64,000 bases of DNA from the NCBI GenBank assembly GCA_013823985.1, contig PNNB01000008.1, positions 44,927-108,926 on the forward strand. Direction: 5' to 3'. Position 1 is the first letter of the stretch, and every line of letters begins with the position of its first letter. Below, in pieces: positions 25,211 to 34,768 of this stretch. Source of the stretch: Sphingopyxis sp. (GTDB taxonomy: Bacteria > Pseudomonadota > Alphaproteobacteria > Sphingomonadales > Sphingomonadaceae). Both the position numbers and the translations under genes were made by a program. Under the pieces are notes generated by a model that saw nothing but the letters and a program-made list of their open reading frames with translations, was not told the origin of the DNA and ran no database searches.

Positions 25211-28201
25211 TTAGAAGGTCAGCTTGGCTGCAACACCAAAGCGACGGCCCAGCGCGTCGTAAGTCGACGGGAAGACGTTACCGCTGTTGAACGAAGTCGA
25301 ACCGGCGGTGTTACCCACGACGAACGGCTTGTTGTTGAGCAGGTTCTGCACAGTGAATGTGAACGAGAAGTTGTCGCTCGCATTCCAACGTCCGGTGAAG
25401 TCGAAATAATGCTCGGCCGGGATGTTGCGGAACTGCGGAAGAATTCCGTTTCCTGCTGCAACTTCGGCTGGTTCATATTCAACCGAGTCAATCCAGCGCC
25501 ACAAGAACGACAGGTCAACGTCACCAACGCCAAAGGTCGCACGGGTCGACGTCTGGAATTCAGGCTGGATCGAACCGGTGAACGAGCAGTTGACCGAGAA
25601 GTAACCGACGCATTCGCGGTTCAGCGAACCAGGATCAGCAGGGTTGGCGTTGAACTTGGACGAACGTGTCCAGTTACCAACAAATGCCAACGACAGATCT
25701 GCAAAGCCGATGTCGCCCTTCCAGTTTGCAAGAAGGTCGAAACCATCGGTTGCAAGCTTACCAAGGTTGTTCGTGGGACCGAACAGACCACCGGTTGTCG
25801 CAGGGTCACCGTCCAAACCGCCAGTGATGGGGTTACGACGGATGTTGGTGCACGCTGCGGTCGCTGCGCTGGCTGCGGTAATATTACCGAAGCAAGCCGT
25901 CACGATGTCCGCAGGAAGCGGGGTACCCACAACGCTGTTGATCTTGATGTTGTAATAATCAAGCGAGATGTTGAAGCCCGAGATGAACTCTGGCTGGAAC
26001 ACGAAACCAAGCGTCCATGTATCGGCCTTTTCAGGCTTCAAGTTCAGGTTACCACCAACGGTGATGTTCGCCTGACCTGCGGTCGGGTTGGTAATCGAAC
26101 CGATCGAACCAACCGGTGCACCCTGTGCAAGACAGATTGCGCGCAAGTTGGCATTGGTTGTCGGAGCGACACCAGCGCAAGGATCGATACCAAGGTTGGT
26201 CAGACCAACCGATTGCGGGCTGAACAATTCACCTATGTTCGGAGCGCGAACAGCGCGGCTGTAGTTACCACGAATCTTCAGCGATTCTACAGGCTCCCAG
26301 CTACCGCCAGCTTTCCAGGTGGTGGTCTTGTTCTGCTGCGCAGCACCGGTAACATTGTAAGACGAGTAACGGATACCCGCTTCAAGTGTCAGGCTGTGGA
26401 ACAGTGGCTTGTCTTCTACGATCGGAGCGATGATTTCGCCGAACGCTTCATAGACGTCATAGCCGCCATCGATATTTGGAGCTGCACCGCCGGCACCGCC
26501 CAATTCACCGGGGGTCTGCGACAGCAGATCCGATGCCTGGGTTGCACCATATTTACGGTATTCGGCACCAACAGCGAAGCCAACCTGTTCAGCAGCCCAA
26601 GGCGAAGCAAAACCTGCATCACCCGAGATCGTGCCACGGGCCTGAGCCAGTGTCGTACGAACGATGGTGGTTGAATCGGCTGTCAAGAACGCTGCCATAG
26701 CAGGCGTAATCGAACCTTCTGGGCCAAACAGGTTGACGGGAACGCAAGCTGCGTTGCCGCTCTGGCACGCCGTCGTGCTGTTTGCGAGTGACGCTTCACG
26801 GAAGCGCGACTGCAAGGTGTAGTTCTTGATGGTCTGGATGTTTTCCGACTCACCATAAGCACCACTCAGATCCCAGTCGATGCTGTCGGTGATGCCACCG
26901 CGAGCGCCGATGCGATAATCGAATACAGTGGTCTGATAGTTCGAAATACGTGGACCAACTTCGGAAGTACGACGGTTCAAGGTTACCGTGACTTCACGAT
27001 AGTTAGGATCGGTACGACCGGTTGCAGTTGCCGCTGCGGCGCACTCTGCAGTGCTGAAGCGTGGCGTATACAGACCCGATGCAGGGGTCGCAGTGTTGAA
27101 CGCACAGAACTGGCTCCGCAAGGTGGAGGGCAGATAGGGGTTGTTCAGGTTGATCGTGACCGTACCACCGAACGATCCCGAAGGTGCGATGATGGTGTCA
27201 ACGGTGTTCTTCGAGAACATGCCGCGTGTGTAGATTTCAACCGCATCCGAGATTTCATAATTGCCCTGGGCAAAAATGTTGAAACGCTTGAACGGCGTCT
27301 GGAAAACGTTGAACGGGTTGAAGTTAAAGGTTTGGAACGTCGGTACCGCAACGCCTGATGCGTTGATCTGACGGACGCCGCCGTTAGCTACCAGCGGGTT
27401 TGTGCTGGGCAAGCCGGTCAGCGGATCGATCGGACGCGTGCCCGAGAAACGCGAAGGAATGGACGTACCCGAACCACCGGCACCGCCGGTGAAGCTGCTG
27501 ATCTGGACCTGCGAGAAATCGCGAGCGCCCTGATAGACGGGGTCAGACTGCTGGTAGCCGATCGACAGAACAGCGTTACCGCGGCCATCGTCGAAGTTGC
27601 CACCAACGGTTGCGTCAACGCGGACGGTGTGTCCATCGCCCTTTTCGGTCAGCTGCGTACCGGCCGAGATTTCAACGCCAGCAAAATCCTTGCGGGTGAT
27701 GAAGTTCACAACACCGGTGATAGCGTCTGCACCATAGGTGGTCACAGCCGCACCGGTCAGTGCGTCAACGCGCTCAACCAATGCCAGCGGAATGTTGTTC
27801 AAATCGACGCGGCCCAGCAGACCCGAAGGTGCGATACGGTTGCCGTCAAGCAGAACGATGTTACGGATCGAACCCAGACCACGAAGGTCGACATAGGAGG
27901 CACCGCCGTTACCGTTGTTCACGGCCGAACCGATGCTGGGGACGACGCCAGGCAGTTCGCGCAGGACTTCTTCAGCAACGTTGGACTGCAGAAGATCGAT
28001 TTCGTCTGCGGTCGTTGCGTTGACCGGAGTCGACTGGACGAGGTTGGGGTTCTGAATCAGCGAACCGGTAACAACGATTTCCCCGGCAGGCTCTTCTTCG
28101 TCAGCTGCATCCTGCGCGAATGACGGCGTCGAGATCAACGCCAGACCGATCGCAAGCGGCGCTGCGGCATATTTCAATTTATGTATACGTGTAGTTTTCA
28201 C
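25211..28201 (-). CDS. TonB-dependent outer-membrane receptor
   Basis: Predicted 996 aa precursor of an outer-membrane transporter. A signal peptide ends at STPSFAQ; a TonB-box-like GEIVVTGSL follows; the plug has YVDLRGLGSIRNIVLLDG and AVTTYGADAITGVVNFIT; the barrel ends in LGRRFGVAAKLTF with the required final Phe. Several pairs of nearby Cys occur in the barrel region (for example CQSGNAAC, CVGYFSVNC), probably disulfides in outer loops. The frame starts at ATG 28216, but GGAGGG sits seven bases before GTG 28201, which is the better start. Ligand unknown. A strong terminator follows. Confidence 0.94.
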   Translation of the reverse strand: MKTTRIHKLKYAAAPLAIGLALISTPSFAQDAADEEEPAGEIVVTGSLIQNPNLVQSTPVNATTADEIDLLQSNVAEEVLRELPGVVPSIGSAVNNGNGGASYVDLRGLGSIRNIVLLDGNRIAPSGLLGRVDLNNIPLALVERVDALTGAAVTTYGADAITGVVNFITRKDFAGVEISAGTQLTEKGDGHTVRVDATVGGNFDDGRGNAVLSIGYQQSDPVYQGARDFSQVQISSFTGGAGGSGTSIPSRFSGTRPIDPLTGLPSTNPLVANGGVRQINASGVAVPTFQTFNFNPFNVFQTPFKRFNIFAQGNYEISDAVEIYTRGMFSKNTVDTIIAPSGSFGGTVTINLNNPYLPSTLRSQFCAFNTATPASGLYTPRFSTAECAAAATATGRTDPNYREVTVTLNRRTSEVGPRISNYQTTVFDYRIGARGGITDSIDWDLSGAYGESENIQTIKNYTLQSRFREASLANSTTACQSGNAACVPVNLFGPEGSITPAMAAFLTADSTTIVRTTLAQARGTISGDAGFASPWAAEQVGFAVGAEYRKYGATQASDLLSQTPGELGGAGGAAPNIDGGYDVYEAFGEIIAPIVEDKPLFHSLTLEAGIRYSSYNVTGAAQQNKTTTWKAGGSWEPVESLKIRGNYSRAVRAPNIGELFSPQSVGLTNLGIDPCAGVAPTTNANLRAICLAQGAPVGSIGSITNPTAGQANITVGGNLNLKPEKADTWTLGFVFQPEFISGFNISLDYYNIKINSVVGTPLPADIVTACFGNITAASAATAACTNIRRNPITGGLDGDPATTGGLFGPTNNLGKLATDGFDLLANWKGDIGFADLSLAFVGNWTRSSKFNANPADPGSLNRECVGYFSVNCSFTGSIQPEFQTSTRATFGVGDVDLSFLWRWIDSVEYEPAEVAAGNGILPQFRNIPAEHYFDFTGRWNASDNFSFTFTVQNLLNNKPFVVGNTAGSTSFNSGNVFPSTYDALGRRFGVAAKLTF

Positions 28202-28541
28202 GGTATAGCCCTCCATAAGCTATTTGGGTCACGCAGACGCCTCGGACGCGCCTGCAAAACTTGTTAATGCTCCGGAATTTCTGCTCTTTTTGCGCGCGTC
28301 GGGCACACGACAAGGCAAGCGGAATGCTTCCAGATTGGCTTCGCTTTGACCTAAATCCACGTTCCACGCAAAGAAATTGCTGGGGTGCAGCATGAAATGT
28401 CGGGGCATGTAACATTTATGCAACAGTTTGCCGAAGGCGCCTTTCGCCCTGTAGAAGCGCCGGAAATGCATTTCATTCATGACAGCGACAGCGGGTTTCG
28501 TTAATAGCGGCTCAACCTAGTCGTGGAGTTACCCTGTCCCA
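28202..28541. other. Gene-free divergent region upstream of the TonB receptor and cyclophilin genes
   Basis: About 340 bases between two divergent genes. It must hold both promoters and a long leader for the receptor gene, but I cannot point to a convincing -35/-10 pair or operator. The GGAGGG that serves the receptor start lies at 28209-28214. No open frame here looks coding. Confidence 0.6.
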
Positions 28542-29195
28542 ATGCCTGCATGTCCCCCGATTGCCCGTGCTTTCGCCGCTTTCTTCCTTGCCCTTTCTGT
28601 TTTTCTGCCTGCAAAATCCTGGGCACAAGAGGCTCCGGCGGTGGTTCCTGCGGTTCCGGTCGCTCCATCAGCCGCGCTGCCTGAAAATATTCTGCATCTC
28701 GATCTGTCGACCGGGGGACGGGTCACCATCCAGCTTTATCCCGAAGTAGCGCCTGCGCATGTGGAGCGCATCAAGACGCTGGCGCGCCAGGGCTTTTATA
28801 ATGGCGTTGTGTTTCACCGGGTCATTGACGGCTTCATGGCGCAAACGGGCGACCCCACCGGCACAGGTCAGGGCGGCTCCCCGCTTCCCGATCTGAAGGC
28901 CGAGTTTAACAAGATTCCGCACCTGCGCGGCACCGTTTCCATGGCGCGCGCGAACGAGCCGGATTCGGCGAACAGCCAGTTTTTCATCTGTTTCCAGCCG
29001 CGCTTCAGCCTCGATAATAAATATACCGTTTTCGGTCGCGTGATGTCGGGCATGCAATTTGTCGATGCCATTGAACGGGGCGAGCCCCCCGCCACCCCCA
29101 GCACGGTGTTGCAGGCGTCGATCGCGGCCGACAATATCCCGCCCAAATTGCCTGCGGCTCCGCAGATCATGGTTGATCCGATACCGGGATCCTGA
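28542..29195 (+). CDS. Exported cyclophilin-type peptidyl-prolyl isomerase
   Basis: Predicted 217 aa periplasmic cis-trans prolyl isomerase. A signal peptide (AFAAFFLALSVFLPAKSWAQ) is followed by a Pro/Ala linker and a cyclophilin domain. Active-site marks are YNGVVFHRVIDGFMAQTGDP (catalytic Arg in FHRV), GTVSMARANEPDSANSQFFI and FGRVMSGMQFVDAI. It is 18 bases upstream of queA and likely co-transcribed. Confidence 0.94.
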   Translation: MPACPPIARAFAAFFLALSVFLPAKSWAQEAPAVVPAVPVAPSAALPENILHLDLSTGGRVTIQLYPEVAPAHVERIKTLARQGFYNGVVFHRVIDGFMAQTGDPTGTGQGGSPLPDLKAEFNKIPHLRGTVSMARANEPDSANSQFFICFQPRFSLDNKYTVFGRVMSGMQFVDAIERGEPPATPSTVLQASIAADNIPPKLPAAPQIMVDPIPGS

Positions 29196-29213
29196 TTAAC
29201 CAGCCTGCCTGCC

Positions 29214-30245
29214 ATGCGTGTTGACCTGTTTGATTTCGATTTACCTTCCGAGCGCATTGCCCTGCGGCCGGTCGCGCCGCGTGATTCGGCGCGGATGCTG
29301 CATATTCATGGGCAGGACGGGCTTGCCGACCATCATGTCCGCGATTTGCCCCGTCTGCTGCGCGCGGGCGACTGCCTGATTTTCAACGACACACGCGTCA
29401 TCCCTGCCCAGTTGGAAGGCGTGAAGGGCGAGGCGAAAATCGGGGCTACGTTGCACAAGCGGATCGACTTGCGGCGCTGGCAAGCCTTTGTCCGTAACGC
29501 CAAGAGGCTGCGGATCGGCGACAGTATAGATTTTGGCCGCGATGTCGTGGCGGTTGCGGAAGAACGGCACGAAGATGGCAGCCTCACGCTCTACTTCGAA
29601 GGTGACGAGCCGGTCGAGCTGCTGCTGGAACGCGCCGGAACAATGCCTTTGCCGCCCTATATTGCGGGCAAGCGCCCGACCGACGAGCGCGATGCGCAGG
29701 ATTACCAGACGATGTTCGCCGATAAGGACGGCGCGGTGGCAGCGCCGACGGCATCGCTTCATTTTACGCCGGAGCTGATGGCCGATATCGAGGCGGTGGG
29801 GATCGAGACTGCGACACTGACGCTGCATGTCGGCGCAGGCACGTTCCTTCCGGTGAAGGCCGAAGATACGACCGAGCACCGCATGCACCATGAATGGGGG
29901 CAGATTGATCGCGAAACCGCATATCAGCTGAACAGCGTGCGCGAGCGGGGCGGGCGGTTGATCGCGGTTGGCACAACCTCGCTCCGCCTCATTGAAAGCG
30001 CGGCCGATGCGGACGGGACGATCATGCCCTTTTCAGGGGACACCGACATTTTCATTACGCCCGGTTACCGGTTTAAGGCCATTCAGGGTCTGATGACGAA
30101 TTTCCATCTGCCCAAATCGACATTGTTCATGCTGGTCAGCGCGCTGATGGGGCGCGAGACGATGCAGGCCGCTTATGCGCATGCGATCGCGAACGACTAC
30201 CGCTTTTACAGCTATGGCGACAGCAGCCTGCTAATCCCGGCCTAG
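29214..30245 (+). CDS. queA: S-adenosylmethionine:tRNA ribosyltransferase-isomerase
   Basis: Cytoplasmic enzyme of queuosine synthesis that moves the ribosyl part of S-adenosylmethionine onto preQ1 at tRNA position 34. The 343 aa protein begins [20 protein letters not shown] and carries [16 protein letters not shown] and [14 protein letters not shown], ending with [18 protein letters not shown], all typical of QueA. In relatives tgt often follows; here the next gene is pyk on the other strand, five bases away. Confidence 0.96.
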   Translation: MRVDLFDFDLPSERIALRPVAPRDSARMLHIHGQDGLADHHVRDLPRLLRAGDCLIFNDTRVIPAQLEGVKGEAKIGATLHKRIDLRRWQAFVRNAKRLRIGDSIDFGRDVVAVAEERHEDGSLTLYFEGDEPVELLLERAGTMPLPPYIAGKRPTDERDAQDYQTMFADKDGAVAAPTASLHFTPELMADIEAVGIETATLTLHVGAGTFLPVKAEDTTEHRMHHEWGQIDRETAYQLNSVRERGGRLIAVGTTSLRLIESAADADGTIMPFSGDTDIFITPGYRFKAIQGLMTNFHLPKSTLFMLVSALMGRETMQAAYAHAIANDYRFYSYGDSSLLIPA

Positions 30246-30250
30246 GCCAG

Positions 30251-31702
30251 TCAGTGGCCCTTCAGCTCGTCGCCGGTCAGGCGGACGATGTGCAGCACGT
30301 TGGTTGATCCCGGCGTGCCAAAGGGAACGCCCGCCATGATGATGATCCGCGCGCCCGCTGTGCCCAGATGGTGACGCAGCGCCATGCGGCGGCCCTTTGC
30401 GACCATTTCCTCGAAACTGCCAATGTCCTTCGTCCGCACACTATGCGCGCCCCACAACAGCCCCAACCGCCGCGCCGTCGCGATGTGCGAGGTCAGGACC
30501 AGCACCGGCACCATTGGCCGCGCGCGTGCAATCCGGCGGGCGGTGGAGCCTGACGAGGTGAAGCAGATAATCGCGCTCGTATCGATGGTCTGCACAATCT
30601 GCGCCGCAGACGCCGCGAGGGCGTCGGCGGTGGTCGCATCGGCGCTGATCTTGGTGAAGCGCACGCGGGCGTGGTAGTCGGGGTCGCTTTCGACCTGCAT
30701 CGCGATCCGGTCCATGATCGACACCGCCTCAATCGGCCACGCCCCCGCCGCGGTCTCTGCCGACAGCATGATCGCATCGGCCCCGTCGTAAATCGCGGTC
30801 GCCACATCCGATACCTCGGCCCGCGTCGGCGATGGCGAGGTGATCATGGATTCCAGCATCTGCGTCGCGACGACCACCGGCTTGCCCATCCGCCGCGCGG
30901 TGCTGACAATCCGTTTCTGCAAGGGCGGCACCTGTTCCGGTGGCAGTTCAACGCCCAGATCACCGCGCGCCACCATCACCGCATCGGCGAGCTCCAGAAT
31001 CTCTTCGAGCCGCCCGATCGCCGCCGGCTTTTCAATCTTCGCCAGCAAGGCCGCCTTTCCGCCGATCAGCTTCTTGCCCTCGGCCACATCTTCGGGCCGT
31101 TGCACAAAGGACATGGCGATCCAGTCGACATGCTGCGACACGGCAAAGGCGAGGTCGGACCGGTCCTTCTCGGTCAGCGCCGCGACGGGCACCACCACAT
31201 CGGGCACGTTCAGCCCCTTGCGATCCGACAACATCCCGCCGACTTCCACCTGCGTCTCGATCCGCTGCGCACTGACATTCAGAACGCGCAGCACCATCTT
31301 GCCATCGTCCAGCAACAGGCGGGTCTGCGGTTCCAGCGCCGCAAAAATTTCGGGATGCGGCAGATACACCCGGCTCGCGTCGCCCAGCTTTTTATCCGCA
31401 TCCAATATGAACTTCGCCCCGGTCTTCAGCTCGACCTTGCCGCCTGCAAATTTGTCGATCCGCAATTTGGGCCCCTGCAGGTCGACAAGGATCGTAGTCG
31501 GACGGGCATATTTTTTCTCAAGCCCGCGAATATGCTCGATCAACCGCGCCTTGTCCGCCTGCTCCCCATGACTCATATTGATCCGGAAGGCGTCGGCGCC
31601 GGCCAGAAAGAGCTGCTCGATCATCTCCGGCGTATCGCTGGCAGGGCCAAGCGTGGCGAGAATACGCACCTTGCGGGCGCGCGGTTTCGAATATTGAGTC
31701 AA
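30251..31702 (-). CDS. pyk: Pyruvate kinase
   Basis: Last enzyme of glycolysis, making pyruvate and ATP from phosphoenolpyruvate and ADP. Length 483 aa is typical. Marks include ILATLGPASDTPEMIEQL, RINMSHGEQ, the catalytic Lys region LLAKIEKPAAIGRLEEI, the metal site VMVARGDLGVELP and the C-terminal allosteric domain with TSSGSTARRIARARP. The start is TTG 31702, preceded by GGAG eight to nine bases away; no in-frame ATG fits. It is divergent from the DUF1244 gene. Confidence 0.96.
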   Translation of the reverse strand: MTQYSKPRARKVRILATLGPASDTPEMIEQLFLAGADAFRINMSHGEQADKARLIEHIRGLEKKYARPTTILVDLQGPKLRIDKFAGGKVELKTGAKFILDADKKLGDASRVYLPHPEIFAALEPQTRLLLDDGKMVLRVLNVSAQRIETQVEVGGMLSDRKGLNVPDVVVPVAALTEKDRSDLAFAVSQHVDWIAMSFVQRPEDVAEGKKLIGGKAALLAKIEKPAAIGRLEEILELADAVMVARGDLGVELPPEQVPPLQKRIVSTARRMGKPVVVATQMLESMITSPSPTRAEVSDVATAIYDGADAIMLSAETAAGAWPIEAVSIMDRIAMQVESDPDYHARVRFTKISADATTADALAASAAQIVQTIDTSAIICFTSSGSTARRIARARPMVPVLVLTSHIATARRLGLLWGAHSVRTKDIGSFEEMVAKGRRMALRHHLGTAGARIIIMAGVPFGTPGSTNVLHIVRLTGDELKGH

Positions 31703-31799
31703 GCATCCGCTCCGTTGGCTGGAAATCGTTTCGTAAGCGGCTATAGCACAAGGGAATCAAGGCGAAAGGCCTTCGCGTTACAAGAATAGGTATTCACCG

Positions 31800-32093
31800 A
31801 TGAAAGAACTGACCGACCACGCCGCTGCCGCCGCATTCCGCCGTTTGGTAGCGCATTTGCAGCACCGGCACGACGCCGAAAATATCGACCTGATGGGACT
31901 TGCCGGTTTCTGCCGTAACTGTTTGGCCGACTGGGTGATGGAAGCCGATGGCACGCTTACCAAGGACGAGGCACGCGAACTGATCCACGGCATGCCGGCC
32001 GCCGAGTGGAAGACCCGTTACCAGAGCGAGGCGACACCGGAAAAGCTGCAACGCATGCAGGAAAGCGTGGCGAAGAATGCCCCGTCGCACTAA
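31800..32093 (+). CDS. DUF1244 family protein
   Basis: Predicted 97 aa cytoplasmic protein. The sequence FRRLVAHLQHRHDAENIDLM, then GLAGFCRNCLADW with two Cys and PAAEWKTRYQ, is characteristic of DUF1244, a small family found in proteobacteria. Function is not established. It is the first of a plus-strand group with gapR and a YbjQ gene. Confidence 0.9.
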   Translation: MKELTDHAAAAAFRRLVAHLQHRHDAENIDLMGLAGFCRNCLADWVMEADGTLTKDEARELIHGMPAAEWKTRYQSEATPEKLQRMQESVAKNAPSH

Positions 32094-32159
32094 GCGGGTG
32101 GAAATCTGATTCGGGTCGCCGACCACCCTCGGCGCCCATCCAATTAACAGGAGAATAGA

Positions 32160-32402
32160 ATGTCCGAAGGCAATGTAGCCGCCGATCAATTGCGTCTTTT
32201 CATCGAGCGTATCGAGCGTCTGGAAGAAGAGAAAAAGGGAATCGCCGACGATATACGCGACGTCTACAGCGAAGCGAAAAGCCAGGGCTATGACGCAAAG
32301 ATCATGCGCCAGATCGTCCGTCTGCGCAAAATGAGCAACGACGACCGGGCGGAGATGGAAGCTGTTCTCGACACTTACAAGGCGGCGCTGGGTCTGGCAT
32401 AA
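32160..32402 (+). CDS. gapR: GapR family nucleoid-associated DNA-binding protein
   Basis: Predicted 80 aa protein of the DUF2312/GapR family. In Caulobacter GapR coats overtwisted AT-rich DNA and helps topoisomerases during replication. The family pattern is clear: [20 protein letters not shown] forms the long coiled coil, followed by [20 protein letters not shown] and [16 protein letters not shown] ribosome site AGGAG precedes the ATG. Role assigned by homology. Confidence 0.93.
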   Translation: MSEGNVAADQLRLFIERIERLEEEKKGIADDIRDVYSEAKSQGYDAKIMRQIVRLRKMSNDDRAEMEAVLDTYKAALGLA

Positions 32403-32429
32403 GCGAATTTCGCAAAAAGGAGGTTCCCC

Positions 32430-32750
32430 ATGCTGATGACCACCACATCGACCATCGAAGGCCAACCCGTCCGCCAATATCTGGGCGTTGTTACAGGCGA
32501 AGTCATCGTTGGCGCCAATATCTTCAAGGATCTGTTCGCCGGCATCCGCGACATCGTCGGGGGCCGTTCGGGCGCCTATGAAAATTCGCTGCGCGATGCC
32601 CGCCAGACCGCACTTGCCGAACTCGCCGCCGAAGCCCGCAATCTGGGTGCGGACGCCGTCATCGGCATCGACCTCGATTATGAGGTGCTGGGCAAGGAAG
32701 GATCGATGCTGATGGTCACGGCATCGGGCACGGCGGTGAAGCTGGGTTAA
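32430..32750 (+). CDS. YbjQ/UPF0145 family protein
   Basis: Predicted 106 aa protein of the UPF0145 (YbjQ) family, thought to form pentamers and possibly bind metal. Visible marks are [40 protein letters not shown] and [19 protein letters not shown]. It follows gapR by 27 bases with an AAAGGAGG ribosome site. The biological role is unknown. Confidence 0.92.
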   Translation: MLMTTTSTIEGQPVRQYLGVVTGEVIVGANIFKDLFAGIRDIVGGRSGAYENSLRDARQTALAELAAEARNLGADAVIGIDLDYEVLGKEGSMLMVTASGTAVKLG

Positions 32751-32777
32751 CGCGAAACCGCAAGGCGGCACCGGACT

Positions 32778-33494
32778 ATGAGACGCACGCTCGTTGCCGC
32801 CTTTCATCTCGTACGTCAAAGCCGGATTCCGCTTTGGCTCTGGACATTTATTATCTTGTCCAGCTTTCCTTTTGTGATCTTCCTGGCCGCTTGGGATACC
32901 AGCGGTATCACAAGCAATATCTCTGAACATGCTATAGAGATCCTGATAGCAGGAATTGCTGTTTTTGTGGTCTTTTACTGGATATATTGGTCTTTATGCC
33001 GATCGTTAATCCACGCGGGAAAGGACCAGCACGGCACATTCGGCGGATGGTTTTTCTGGATTGTGGTGGCCGGTCTTGCGTCGGAGATCGGGGCCGCGAT
33101 CATTTCCTTTGTCGTCGGCAATCTCATTGAAAGTGATGATTACTGGATCGAAGCGTCGGTTCGGATATTGTTGAACACGGCAGCCTTACCTTTGGTCATC
33201 CACGCGTTGCGGCGGGCATCGCGATTGGCATTTGTGCCATTGCAAGATACGCTTGAGTGGGGAGCGAGCTTTTTTTCCGAACTGCAATTCACCTATATGA
33301 TTCTAACGGCCGTGCTTTTTTCTGCGTCCCAAGCTGCTTTCCTCGTCACAGACCACATCAACTCGTCCCCATTGGTCGTTATCGCGATAGGGACGGCATG
33401 GCTTTTGAGTTTTGCGATGTTCATCGGACAAGTGGCAATTGCAGCGTTGGGATATCACCAGATTGAATCCCGCTTAGCTGAACAGTTGCCCTAG
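32778..33494 (+). CDS. Integral membrane protein, unknown function
   Basis: Predicted 238 aa inner-membrane protein with about six hydrophobic segments (for example [37 protein letters not shown] and [20 protein letters not shown]). I recognise no family motif. It starts 27 bases after the YbjQ gene, without a strong ribosome site. The local composition is more AT-rich than in its neighbours, which could mean a looser constraint or later arrival. Confidence 0.8.
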   Translation: MRRTLVAAFHLVRQSRIPLWLWTFIILSSFPFVIFLAAWDTSGITSNISEHAIEILIAGIAVFVVFYWIYWSLCRSLIHAGKDQHGTFGGWFFWIVVAGLASEIGAAIISFVVGNLIESDDYWIEASVRILLNTAALPLVIHALRRASRLAFVPLQDTLEWGASFFSELQFTYMILTAVLFSASQAAFLVTDHINSSPLVVIAIGTAWLLSFAMFIGQVAIAALGYHQIESRLAEQLP

Positions 33495-33525
33495 CCCCCG
33501 TCCCTGATGTATGGGCGCGCCTTCA

Positions 33526-33540
33526 GTTCACTTTAGCTTC
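33526..33540 (+). promoter_or_regulatory. Possible LexA-like site, one mismatch, before yebC
   Basis: GTTC (33526-33529), seven bases, then CTTC (33537-33540): one base away from the alphaproteobacterial LexA box GTTC-N7-GTTC, 13 bases before the yebC start. ruv genes are SOS members in many bacteria, so the position is suggestive. A single-mismatch hit is weak evidence by itself. Confidence 0.3.
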
Positions 33541-33553
33541 AAAGAAAAGAGCC

Positions 33554-34297
33554 ATGGCAGGCCATAGTAAATTTAAAAATATCCAACACCGCAAAGGCGC
33601 GCAGGATAAGAAACGTTCGGCACAATTTTCCAAGTTGAGCCGCGAAATCACCGTGGCGGCGAAGATGGGCATGCCCGATCCCGACATGAACCCGCGCCTA
33701 CGGCTGGCGGTCAATGCGGCCAAGGCGCAGTCGATGCCCAAGGACAATATCCAGCGCGCGATTGACAAGGCGAACGCCGCGGGTGGTGAGGATTATGAAG
33801 AAGTGCGCTACGAAGGTTATGGCCCCGGCGGCGTGGCTGTCATCGTTGAGGCATTGACCGATAACCGTAACCGCACCGCGACCAATGTGCGCACGGCATT
33901 TAGCAAGAATGGCGGCAATCTGGGCGCATCAGGAGCAGTGAGCCACGGGTTCGACCGGATGGGCCTGATCACCTATCCCGCCAGCGCAGGCGACGCCGAC
34001 CATGTGTTCGAAGCCGCCCTTGAGGCGGGCGCGGAAGATGTGGAATCGGGCGAAGACGAACACAGCATCTGGACCGCAATGGACAGCCTGCACGAGGTTT
34101 CCAAAGCTTTGGAAGCAACCTTGGGAGAGGCCGAAAGCGCAAAGCTCGCGTGGAAACCGCAAATCCTGGTTGAAGTCGACGAAGCCAATGCCGCGACCCT
34201 GCTCAAGATGATCGACGCGCTGGAAGACGATGACGATGTGCAGACGGTCTGGGGCAATTACGACATGTCCGACGAGGTCATGGCGAAGCTTGGATGA
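33554..34297 (+). CDS. yebC: YebC/PmpR family protein
   Basis: Predicted 247 aa cytoplasmic protein of the YebC/TACO1 family, described as DNA-binding regulators and more recently as translation factors. The N-terminus [20 protein letters not shown] is diagnostic, followed by [20 protein letters not shown] and [17 protein letters not shown]. It lies directly before ruvC, with an ATGA overlap, as in many bacteria. Confidence 0.96.
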   Translation: MAGHSKFKNIQHRKGAQDKKRSAQFSKLSREITVAAKMGMPDPDMNPRLRLAVNAAKAQSMPKDNIQRAIDKANAAGGEDYEEVRYEGYGPGGVAVIVEALTDNRNRTATNVRTAFSKNGGNLGASGAVSHGFDRMGLITYPASAGDADHVFEAALEAGAEDVESGEDEHSIWTAMDSLHEVSKALEATLGEAESAKLAWKPQILVEVDEANAATLLKMIDALEDDDDVQTVWGNYDMSDEVMAKLG

Positions 34298-34764
34298 TCA
34301 TCCTCGGGCTTGACCCCGGCTTGGGCACAACCGGCTGGGGCGTCATTCGTAAGGAAGGCAACCGCCTTTCCCATATCGACAATGGCGAGATTGAAACGGA
34401 CGCCAAATTGCCGCTGGCAAACCGGCTGCTGTTGCTTGATGCCAAGCTGGGCGCGGTGATCGACAGCTTCCGCCCCGATGCGGTCGCGGTTGAAGAAGTG
34501 TTCGTCAACAAGAACCCGCAATCGACCCTAAAACTGGGTCAGGCGCGTGGCGTTGTGTTGCTGGGCGCGGCAAAGGCGCGCGTCGTCGTGACCGAATATG
34601 CCGCACGTCTGGTGAAAAAGTCCGTTGTCGGAACCGGCAAGGCGGACAAGGACCAGATTCAGGCCATGCTGCGCATCCTGCTTCCCGGACTGAAACTGGC
34701 CGGACCGGATGCTGCCGACGCGCTTGCGGTGGCCATTACCCACGCCCATCATATGCGCGGCTAG
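34294..34764 (+). CDS. ruvC: Holliday junction endonuclease RuvC
   Basis: Dimeric nuclease that cuts four-way DNA junctions after RuvAB branch migration. The 156 aa protein has the first catalytic Asp in [17 protein letters not shown], the central Glu in [14 protein letters not shown], and the C-terminal acidic pair in [17 protein letters not shown]. It overlaps yebC by four bases. Its stop faces a convergent gene four bases away, so ruvA is not directly downstream. Confidence 0.95.
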   Translation: MIILGLDPGLGTTGWGVIRKEGNRLSHIDNGEIETDAKLPLANRLLLLDAKLGAVIDSFRPDAVAVEEVFVNKNPQSTLKLGQARGVVLLGAAKARVVVTEYAARLVKKSVVGTGKADKDQIQAMLRILLPGLKLAGPDAADALAVAITHAHHMRG

Positions 34765-34768
34765 GGAC

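Noticed and set aside
25199..26674. Long open frame antisense to the TonB receptor
   Set aside because: Its translation is Arg/Thr-rich with no fold pattern; the receptor frame has signal peptide, plug and terminal Phe.
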